The notes beneath the pieces are model-generated. The model saw only the letters and a list, made by a program, of their open reading frames with translations, did no database searches and was not told the DNA's origin. The position numbers and the translations under genes were made by a program. Positions 20,328 to 27,896 of a stretch of 64,000 nt of DNA are shown here, one piece after another. The DNA is from Acidobacteriota bacterium (lineage in GTDB: Bacteria > Acidobacteriota > Terriglobia > Terriglobales > Acidobacteriaceae): the NCBI GenBank assembly GCA_028872955.1, contig JAGWNX010000007.1, positions 1-64,000 of the forward strand, read 5' to 3'. Numbering within the stretch: position 1 is the first letter of the stretch; each line of letters starts with the position of its first letter.

Positions 20328-21101
20328 TTAGTATCCAGCGGGTGCCGTGGCGGTGGGAATCTCACCCCTGAGCTCGGCAAGAATCTTGACGCTCGCACTG
20401 GCCCCGATGCGACTTGCTCCCGCCTCCAGCATCAGCCGGGCGTCGTGCAGGGAACGGATGCCGCCGGAGGCTTTCACGCCGGCACGCGCACCCGCGACAC
20501 CCCGCAGGATGGCGATGTCGTCCACCGTGGCGCCACCGTTGGCAAAGCCGGTGCTGGTCTTCAGAAAGTCTGCTCCAGCTGCCAGCGCGATCTCTGAGGC
20601 GCGGAGCTTCTCCTCATAGTTCAGCAGGCAGGTCTCGAGGATCACCTTGACGATGGCTCCAGCGCCATGCGCCAGCTCTACCACGCCGCGGATGTCCTGC
20701 TGCAGGGCCTCGTAATCCCCCGGCTGGCCAGACTTCAGCAGTCCCACGTTCAGCACCATGTCCACGTCATGCGCTCCGTACTTCAGAACCCGCGCCGTCT
20801 CATCCCGTTTGGAGGCCGAGAGCGTGGCACCCAGGGGGAAGCCAATGACCACGCCAACCGGGATTCCGGTGCCGGCCAACGCGCTGACCGCCGTGGATAC
20901 CCAGAACGGATTGACCATGGCGCAGGCAAAACGGTACTCGGCGGCCTCGCGACAGAGCTGCAGCACCTGATTGCGCGTGGCGTCGGGCTTCAGCAGCGTG
21001 TGATCCAGCAACGCGGCCAGCTGCTGCGGCGACGACAACGCATCCGCGGCAAATGCTGCAGCGTCGTAGGTTCCGGTGTTGGTCTGAGGCAAGGTGCTCA
21101 T
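20328..21101 (-). CDS. deoC: Deoxyribose-phosphate aldolase
   Basis: ALLDHTLLKPDATRNQVLQLC...VGVVIGFPLGATLSASK...VKVILETCLL...ADFLKTSTGFANGGATVDDI...VKASGGIRS. Confidence 0.93.
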   Translation of the reverse strand: MSTLPQTNTGTYDAAAFAADALSSPQQLAALLDHTLLKPDATRNQVLQLCREAAEYRFACAMVNPFWVSTAVSALAGTGIPVGVVIGFPLGATLSASKRDETARVLKYGAHDVDMVLNVGLLKSGQPGDYEALQQDIRGVVELAHGAGAIVKVILETCLLNYEEKLRASEIALAAGADFLKTSTGFANGGATVDDIAILRGVAGARAGVKASGGIRSLHDARLMLEAGASRIGASASVKILAELRGEIPTATAPAGY

Positions 21102-21186
21102 GATGCTCCTTTGGCCGGTTGCCGGTCTGTTTGTATCATACGGGCGCGAGGGTGTGCATTACGGCGTGGATTCCACCGCGCGTCCA

Positions 21187-21227
21187 CGGGTGAGCACTCA
21201 CCCGGGCTTGTGTGGTGGCACACAAGC
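21187..21227. promoter_or_regulatory. Two adjacent perfect hairpins upstream of deoC
   Basis: cgggtga-gcac-tcacccg (21187-21204) and gcttgtgt-ggtggc-acacaagc (21206-21227). Confidence 0.4.
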
Positions 21228-21366
21228 TCGTGATTCCGGTGCGACCCCTGGCCCCGGCCGGCATGACGAACTTTTTACGACTCTCTTAGGCGCACGTTAC
21301 GGTTTGCCGACGAGTTCTTGATGTCAGCAACGCTGCAATCAATGGATACGCGAGAGGAGCGCATCC

Positions 21367-21501
21367 ATGCTGGAGTTTGTGCCGTATCTGTTGGTCGCCG
21401 TCCCACCCATTCTGTTTCTGCTGGTCTGCCTGTGGCGATTGGAACCAGAGCGGGAGCCGCAGCGGCGTCGACGCCGAGCCCGGTTAGATGACCCGGACTA
21501 G
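21367..21501 (+). CDS. Small single-TM protein, 44 aa, hypothetical
   Basis: MLEFVPYLLVAVPPILFLLVCLWRLEPEREPQRRRRRARLDDPD; AGGAG-like gagaggag just upstream. Below the length cutoff of the ORF track. Confidence 0.45.
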   Translation: MLEFVPYLLVAVPPILFLLVCLWRLEPEREPQRRRRRARLDDPD

Positions 21502-22061
21502 TGCCCGGCGTCGTCCGGGAAGAGACGAATATCCTCGACCCCGCGATAGCGCTCTGCGTAGTCCATCCCGTAGCCAATGACAAACTGGTTGGGGATCTTG
21601 AAGGCAACGTAGTCCGCCTCGATGGGCACCAGGCGCCGCTCCGGCTTATCCAGGCAGGTGGCAATCTTCAGCGAGGCCGGCTTGTGCTGAAGCATCATGC
21701 CGCGCAGGTAGCTCAACGTCAGCCCGGTGTCCAGAATGTCCTCCACCAGAATCACATCCTTACCCTCGATCGGGTTGTCGATGTCTTTGATGAGCTTGAC
21801 GGCTCCCGAAGAGACTTTGGCGCGGCCGTAGCTGGAGACTGCCACAAAGTCAAAGGTGTTGTCCACGCCGATGGCGCGGGCGAGATCCGCCAGGAAGATG
21901 GCGGCTCCCTTGAGCACGCCGATCAGCACAATCGATTTCCCCGCGTAGTCGGCAGTAATCTGCGCGCCGATCTCGCGCGTGCGCTGTGCGATCTGCTCGC
22001 GGGTGAAGAGAATCTCCATGGTGGATGGATCAGGGAAGGCAGGGGTGGTGTGAGCAGACAT
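21498..22061 (-). CDS. hpt: Hypoxanthine phosphoribosyltransferase
   Basis: MEILFTREQIAQRTREIGAQITADYAGKSIVLIGVLKGAAIFLADL...EGKDVILVEDILDTGLTLSYL PRPP loop. True start may be the internal ATG at 22019. Confidence 0.93.
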   Translation of the reverse strand: MSAHTTPAFPDPSTMEILFTREQIAQRTREIGAQITADYAGKSIVLIGVLKGAAIFLADLARAIGVDNTFDFVAVSSYGRAKVSSGAVKLIKDIDNPIEGKDVILVEDILDTGLTLSYLRGMMLQHKPASLKIATCLDKPERRLVPIEADYVAFKIPNQFVIGYGMDYAERYRGVEDIRLFPDDAGH

Positions 22062-22158
22062 TTGAGACAGGGTAGCGCGAATGGCACCCGCAGGGGAAGG
22101 GCTGCCGATGCACAGGCAAACTGCCTGCAGAACCGTATACTTAACCCAGGCGAGGTCT

Positions 22159-23022
22159 ATGTATCCCTACATCAATCTGGGTCCGGTGCACCTGGGCACC
22201 TTTGGTCTGCTGCTGTGGCTGGCCGCTGTCGCGGCGACGGTGGTGTTGCATCGGAACTTTACCCGGTACGGCGTGGCTGCCGATGCGTTGAACGTGGTCG
22301 CCGTGGTCGTTGTCTCCGGCGTCTTAGGCGCCAAGACCTGGCATGAGTTGCAGAGCATCCCGGAGCTGACCTTCTCGCTACGGCAGATCGTCGCGCCCGG
22401 CTGGAGCAGCCCGCTCAGCGTGCTGGGGCGGTTTCTGCGCTGGTTTCAGGCCGGCTTTGCCTGGTATGGCGGCATGCTGGCCGGCATTCTGGCGCTGATG
22501 GTGCAGGGGCGGATGGCCCGCATGCACGGCGAGAAGCCAGAGCAGCCCGGGCCTCGGCTGGGCGCGCTGCGCATGCTTGACCTGGCGGCCCCGGCCGCAG
22601 CCATCGGCTATGGCGTAGGGCGAATCGGCTGCCTGACCAGCGGCGATGGCGACTACGGCATCAAGACGACGCTGCCCTGGGGAGTGCACATGCGTCCTGA
22701 CGCGCTGGTGCCCACGCCAGACCTGGTGCAGCCGACTCCGGTGTACGAGCTACTCTTCTCGCTGCTCGTCTTCTGGATTCTATGGCGCCTGAGCCGCTCG
22801 CCACGACACGTCGGCTGGTTGACAGGCCTGTACCTGGTGCTGAGCGGGATCGGCCGCTTTCTGGTCGAGTTTGTCCGCATCAATCCCCGCCTGTACTGGG
22901 GCATGAGCAACGCGCAGACAGCAGCACTCGGCAGCATTGTGGCTGGCGCCCTGGTGATGGCAGTAGCCAGCAACCGTGGCAGCCTGTGGAGCCCGCCAGT
23001 GGAGACCGGCCAGCCCGGCTAA
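22159..23022 (+). CDS. lgt: Prolipoprotein diacylglyceryl transferase family protein
   Basis: MYPYINLGPVHLGTFGLLLWLA...GYGVGRIGCLTSGDGDYGIKT...PTPVYELL...LVEFVR. Confidence 0.85.
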   Translation: MYPYINLGPVHLGTFGLLLWLAAVAATVVLHRNFTRYGVAADALNVVAVVVVSGVLGAKTWHELQSIPELTFSLRQIVAPGWSSPLSVLGRFLRWFQAGFAWYGGMLAGILALMVQGRMARMHGEKPEQPGPRLGALRMLDLAAPAAAIGYGVGRIGCLTSGDGDYGIKTTLPWGVHMRPDALVPTPDLVQPTPVYELLFSLLVFWILWRLSRSPRHVGWLTGLYLVLSGIGRFLVEFVRINPRLYWGMSNAQTAALGSIVAGALVMAVASNRGSLWSPPVETGQPG

Positions 23023-23041
23023 GCAGGGCCGGCCGGATGCC

Positions 23042-23743
23042 TTACTCCGATTTGGCCTCAAATACGCCGTTGTAGAGCAGCCCGCCCACGATTGCACCCA
23101 GAATGGGCGCAACCCAGAACAGCCATAGCTGACTCACCGCCCACCCGCCGACAAACAGCGCCGGGCCGGTGGAGCGTGCCGGGTTGACCGAGGTGTTGGT
23201 GACCGGAATGCTGATGAGGTGGATGAGCGTCAGGCACAGGCCGATTGCAATCGGCGCAAAGCCCTTCGGCGCGCGCGCATCGGTCGAGCCCAGGATGACC
23301 AGCAGGAAGAACGCGGTCAGCACCAGCTCAATCAGGAAGCAGGAGAACAGGGCATAGCCGCCCGGCGAGTGCACCCCGTAGCCGTTGGAGGCGAAACCAC
23401 CGGCCAGGGAGAACGACGGGTTGCCGCTGGCGATGAGGTACAGCACGCCTGAGGCGGCGATCGCGCCCAGCACCTGCGCCACCACGTAGGCAGGCAGTTC
23501 GCTTGCCGGGAAGCGCTTGCCGGCGACCAGCCCGATGGAGACAGCGGGGTTCAGGTGGCAGCCGGAGATAGGTCCGATGGCAAAGGCCATGGTCAGCACC
23601 GTCAGGCCGAAGGCCAGCGCGACCCCGACAAAGCCGATACCGAGCGCAGGAAAGGCAGCCGCCAGCACCGCCGCGCCACAGCCCCCGAAGACCAGCCAGA
23701 AGGTGCCGAAGAACTCCGCGATAGCACGTTTGGAAAGGCTCAT
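23042..23743 (-). CDS. aqpZ: Aquaporin Z / MIP family channel
   Basis: [24 protein letters not shown] boxes HLNPAVSIG and [13 protein letters not shown]. Confidence 0.93.
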   Translation of the reverse strand: MSLSKRAIAEFFGTFWLVFGGCGAAVLAAAFPALGIGFVGVALAFGLTVLTMAFAIGPISGCHLNPAVSIGLVAGKRFPASELPAYVVAQVLGAIAASGVLYLIASGNPSFSLAGGFASNGYGVHSPGGYALFSCFLIELVLTAFFLLVILGSTDARAPKGFAPIAIGLCLTLIHLISIPVTNTSVNPARSTGPALFVGGWAVSQLWLFWVAPILGAIVGGLLYNGVFEAKSE

Positions 23744-23832
23744 AGACGAAACCTCAAGCGTGGGATAGTGAGACGCGGAATAGTAGCACGCCAAGGTTGC
23801 CGCAAGGTTGAACGCGCTTCGGTTGGTTGCCT

Positions 23833-24534
23833 CTAGAGCAGCCGCAGAAAGGCCTTGGCCTCTTCCCACTGCGGGAACAGCCGCTCCTCGGCCTGAAACT
23901 CACGGGAGTGGACGCACCGCCGACCGCTCTTGACCCGGACAGGGTGCTTCAGGTGCAGCATCTCGTGGTACAGCAGGTACTCAATGGCGTAGCGCGGCGT
24001 GCCGGGGCGGTCAAACACCCGCGACACGACGATGGTATTGTGCGCCGCGTCATAGTGGCCCAGCGTGCGTCGTGCGGCATGCGCAGACCAGGTGAGGGTA
24101 GGACGCCCCAGCAGGCCATGGAAGAAGCGCTGATTCAGGCTCTCAAACACCTCGTCCAGATCGTACTGATGACCGATCGCGGTGGAGACCCGTTTGCGGC
24201 CGCGCATCTGCCGTATCTGCTCGGCCTGGCTGGCCACAGACTCGGACCGCACATAGCGCCGGTAACGGTCTGCGTGCAGGCGGGCGATGGGTTTGCGGTA
24301 GAGCTTGGCCAGCAGAATGTGCGCGATGGCGTGATGCACACTCTCCGGGGCCGACTCCAGCAGGTCAGACAGGCTGACGTGCAGTTGTCCTTCGCGAAGC
24401 CGAATGGTGGTGTTGAGCGAGGTGAAGCGGCGAAAACGGACCTGCACCGGAGGCATAGGCGCACATGGCCGAAGCTCACGATACTCCAGCTGAAAGATTG
24501 CTTCGAGTGCTGTTGCCGCCTGGGTTCCCGTCAC
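23833..24534 (-). CDS. SprT-like / zinc metallopeptidase-like protein
   Basis: [18 protein letters not shown] (HExxH-like HEMLH) and a preceding [30 protein letters not shown] SprT-like segment. Confidence 0.75.
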   Translation of the reverse strand: MTGTQAATALEAIFQLEYRELRPCAPMPPVQVRFRRFTSLNTTIRLREGQLHVSLSDLLESAPESVHHAIAHILLAKLYRKPIARLHADRYRRYVRSESVASQAEQIRQMRGRKRVSTAIGHQYDLDEVFESLNQRFFHGLLGRPTLTWSAHAARRTLGHYDAAHNTIVVSRVFDRPGTPRYAIEYLLYHEMLHLKHPVRVKSGRRCVHSREFQAEERLFPQWEEAKAFLRLL

Positions 24535-24556
24535 GCTACGGCTAGCTTAACATGCG

Positions 24557-25096
24557 CTAGCGGTCGCTCTGGGTAGATCCGTTCTTGGGCGGAGGATGGG
24601 CGGCGAACCAGGTCTTCTGATCCTCCAGCATCTTTGCCGCCTCCTCGCGCAGGTCACCCAACGACTCGAGCGTGAGCCGACGCGAGACGTCGTAGGCCTC
24701 GTCCTCGGGCAGCCCGCGAATGGTCGAGGTCCAGCGCTCGATGGCATCCTGCAGCTTGGGTAGCTGCTTGCGAACGTCGCGATGCCGCGTGCTGTAGTCG
24801 TCCAGGTTGTCCTGCAGCTCGTCGCAGATCGACGTGACCTGCTCCAGCAGGTCGTGCGTATCTTCCTCGCGGCCCGGCTGCCGGGCTTTGGCGTACAGCG
24901 CGCGCAGGCGATCAACGCGGCTATCCACGATCTTCACGAACACCATGACCCGGCTGGCAGGGAAGTAGGCGGCATCGCGGAGTTGCTCAATCTCGGCATC
25001 GGAGAGCGCAGACTCCCGCTGCTGGGCTTGCAGCGCAGGCACGGCTGCGGCCAGGCACAGCAAGATCGAGCCTCGAAGAAGATGGCGCCGCTGCAT
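24557..25096 (-). CDS. Hypothetical secreted helical protein
   Basis: Tat/Sec-like N-terminus MQRRHLLRGSILLCLAAAVPALQAQ; charged helical remainder. Confidence 0.6.
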   Translation of the reverse strand: MQRRHLLRGSILLCLAAAVPALQAQQRESALSDAEIEQLRDAAYFPASRVMVFVKIVDSRVDRLRALYAKARQPGREEDTHDLLEQVTSICDELQDNLDDYSTRHRDVRKQLPKLQDAIERWTSTIRGLPEDEAYDVSRRLTLESLGDLREEAAKMLEDQKTWFAAHPPPKNGSTQSDR

Positions 25097-25109
25097 CACA
25101 CTGGCCAGT

Positions 25110-25571
25110 CTACCGCGCAAACACCTGGTTCAGCAGCTCGTCCTGCACGGAGTCCAGCTGCTTCAGCGTTGCCTGCAGGGTGTCACGGTCATCGCCCGAG
25201 GCCGCGTGCAGAAAGTCATTCAGGCGGACCGTGGTGTGGTGCATCAGCAACTGCGCGTTCTTCAGCCGTTTGGAGTCGCGCGCCAGACCCACATGAATGA
25301 GTTGCACATAGCGGGCAACCTGCTTGAGCGTTGCACTGGCGCGGTCGGCATCGCCCTCCAGTAACTGGCGCCCAGCCAACTCCGTCATGCTATGGACGAG
25401 CTGGGTGTAGAGGAAGATCTGCTCACGCGGATCGGCCTGCAGCGCCTGCTGCTCCAACTGCTGCAGGGTCTGGGCCGTGGGAATGGATTCGTCGAAGGTC
25501 GCCGCGTGTGCCGCAGGGATCAGGGTGAAAGCCGATAGTAAGGCGAGGACGGAAGCGATCTTTGGAGTCAT
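25110..25571 (-). CDS. Hypothetical secreted helical protein
   Basis: Signal peptide MTPKIASVLALLSAFTLIPAAHAA; all-helical remainder. Confidence 0.6.
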   Translation of the reverse strand: MTPKIASVLALLSAFTLIPAAHAATFDESIPTAQTLQQLEQQALQADPREQIFLYTQLVHSMTELAGRQLLEGDADRASATLKQVARYVQLIHVGLARDSKRLKNAQLLMHHTTVRLNDFLHAASGDDRDTLQATLKQLDSVQDELLNQVFAR

Positions 25572-25594
25572 CACGCACCTCGTAGAAGCGCGAA

Positions 25595-26935
25595 TCACTT
25601 CATCTTTTGAAGAGTGATCAGGCGGTGGCTGGCCTCCCACTCCTCATCTGGAAACTTGCCGTTTGCCACGCTCAGGAACCTCTTGTACAGCTCGATTGCC
25701 TGAGGAATCTGGTGCAGCTTGTCCGTGGCCGTTGCCGCAAGAAACACCGCTGCAGGAGACTGTGGCAAGACACTATCACGAACCTTCAGCGCTTGCAATG
25801 TCAGCACCGGATCATTCGTTGCCGAGGCAGCAAAGGCCAGGTGGCTGGCCGCCATACCCAGGTCCTGCGGGCTGGCAAAGCTGTTGGGGTGGGCAAGCGC
25901 CTGCTTTAGCAGGGTCACAGCCTCCGGGGAGCGGTGCAGGTGGATCAGGGCATCCGCCCGGGCGTCGAGCAGGGCCGGATCGGCCGGACTGGTGGCTGTC
26001 AGGGCGGCATAAAGCGGCTCGGCCTTGTCGTATTGCTGGTTGCGACTGTACAGCCGGGCCAGCAGGCGCGTAACTCCAGCGTCTGCAGCGTTGGCCGCGT
26101 GCAAACGCTCGACCAGAGGAAGCGCCAACTCGGGCTTGTCCTGGTCGGTATAGAGCTCGGCCAGTTGGGCAGTCATGGCGACGTCGCCCGGGTGCGCGGC
26201 CAGCGCCTTGGTCAGCAACGGCTCGGCCTCCGCCACCTGGCCCTGGCGCAGCAAAACATGCGCAAGCCCGGCGGCGGCGTCCGCATTGTTGGCATCGGTC
26301 GCCAGCAGCCGGCGGTAGGTGGCCGTCGCAGCCGGCAGGTCGTTGGCCGCCTCGGAGATCTCCGCCGAGAGCAGCAGGTCGTCCGTCGTCTCCGGTGAGA
26401 GCTTGAGCGCCTCCAGCAGGTCTGCCGACGCGCCTGCCGGATTGGAGCGCACATCCAGCCGGGCCAGGCCGCGGTAAGCGCGCGCTTTCAGCAGCGGGTC
26501 CGAACCCGGCACCGCGACCGCCGCGGCGAGCGCCTCATGCGCCGCCTGCATTTGCCCGGTGCGTGCCAGCAGCAGTCCCAGCGCCAGTTGCGGCTCCATC
26601 ATCGTGGGGGCGGCGTCGCGCGCGCTGCGATAGCTGGCAGCGGCTGCGGCATCCTGGTCCAGCGCCTCCTGGGTAGCACCCAGGTCATAGAGCAGGTGGG
26701 CATCGCCGGGGTGCTGCGTCGTCAGCGTGGTCAGCAGTCGCAGCGCCGTGGCGTAGTCGTGCTGGTCCAGCGCGCTGGCTGCCTGGGCTCGCAACGGGTC
26801 CTGGGCGGGCGCAGCGGTGGTATCGGTCGTTCCAGCGGGCAGCTGGGCCAGGCCGACAGCCTGGGCAGGGCCCCACAGTAACAGAGCGGTCAGCATGGCG
26901 CGGGCAAGGGGAGCGGTGGTGCGTGCAGCATTCAC
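25595..26935 (-). CDS. Secreted tetratricopeptide-repeat protein
   Basis: Signal-like N-terminus; many TPR-like repeats (ALRLLTTLTTQHPGDAHLLYDLGATQEALDQ...). Confidence 0.85.
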   Translation of the reverse strand: MNAARTTAPLARAMLTALLLWGPAQAVGLAQLPAGTTDTTAAPAQDPLRAQAASALDQHDYATALRLLTTLTTQHPGDAHLLYDLGATQEALDQDAAAAASYRSARDAAPTMMEPQLALGLLLARTGQMQAAHEALAAAVAVPGSDPLLKARAYRGLARLDVRSNPAGASADLLEALKLSPETTDDLLLSAEISEAANDLPAATATYRRLLATDANNADAAAGLAHVLLRQGQVAEAEPLLTKALAAHPGDVAMTAQLAELYTDQDKPELALPLVERLHAANAADAGVTRLLARLYSRNQQYDKAEPLYAALTATSPADPALLDARADALIHLHRSPEAVTLLKQALAHPNSFASPQDLGMAASHLAFAASATNDPVLTLQALKVRDSVLPQSPAAVFLAATATDKLHQIPQAIELYKRFLSVANGKFPDEEWEASHRLITLQKMK

Positions 26936-27002
26936 CCCACCAGCTTAGCTGCTGGGGCGCAGCCATGTCGAAAGTCATCGCGCCCACCAGCCTGCTGCTG
27001 CG

Positions 27003-27884
27003 CTACCTGGCTGGCAGAAAGCCCTGCTGCCCCAGCCAGTCGGCGAAGCGGTCAATCCAGTGGTCGGTCGGCAGGCCCTGATGCTTCATGCCAAAGCCGT
27101 GGCCTCCCTTGGCGTACAGATGCAGTTCGGCGGTCTTGTGCGCAGCCAGCCACTGTGAGTACAGCGCGACGCTCTGCGGGGCCAGCCCGAGTGAGTCGTC
27201 GCTGGCCGCGGCCACAAACAGCGGCGGAGCGTCCGCGGGCACGGCCGCTTCATGCAGAGGATGACCGGGATAGATCGGTGCGACAAACGCTGGACGGCTG
27301 GCCGCCGTGTAGTGATAGCCGACCTCGGTGGTGATGGCTCCGCCAGCCGAGAAGCCCATGATGCCTACCCGCTCCGGCTGGATGCCCCACTCTGCGGCGT
27401 GCTGCTTCACATAGGTCACGGCGCCAAGCGCATCGGCGACGGCAAGTGGCTCCACCTCCGCGACGCGCTGCATAAACCGCGGGTGATCCTTGTACAGCTC
27501 CACGAACTCGGTGGTGGCGTCCGTGCCGGTATGCATCAGGTGATACTTCAGCACAAAGGCCGTAACGCCGCGCGCGTTCAGGTACCTGGCGACATCGACT
27601 CCCTCGCTGGTGATGGAGAGCGCCATGTATCCGCCGCCCGGGCAGATGACCACGGCCGTACCGTTGCGCTGGCTGGCCGGCGGCGCGTAGACCGTCAGGC
27701 TCGGCTGCGTCACATTGCTCACCACCTCCGTGTTCCATGCCTTGGAGAAGTAGTGCAGCTCAGGGTAAGCAGGTGCCTGGTCGGCAGGTGCCAGCGGAAT
27801 AACCTGCTGGGCGGGCGCGAACGGCGAGGTGGCAGCGGCAAGCAGCGTGAGGACGCAGAGTGTGGCGCGAAAGAAGGTGTGCAT
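27003..27884 (-). CDS. Secreted alpha/beta hydrolase (acetyl-xylan esterase / BD-FAE-like)
   Basis: AVVICPGGGYMALSITSEGVDVARYLNARGVTAFVLKYHL...GIMGFSAGGAITTEVGYHY...KGGHGFGM. Confidence 0.85.
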   Translation of the reverse strand: MHTFFRATLCVLTLLAAATSPFAPAQQVIPLAPADQAPAYPELHYFSKAWNTEVVSNVTQPSLTVYAPPASQRNGTAVVICPGGGYMALSITSEGVDVARYLNARGVTAFVLKYHLMHTGTDATTEFVELYKDHPRFMQRVAEVEPLAVADALGAVTYVKQHAAEWGIQPERVGIMGFSAGGAITTEVGYHYTAASRPAFVAPIYPGHPLHEAAVPADAPPLFVAAASDDSLGLAPQSVALYSQWLAAHKTAELHLYAKGGHGFGMKHQGLPTDHWIDRFADWLGQQGFLPAR

Positions 27885-27896
27885 GGCGGAAGGAGT

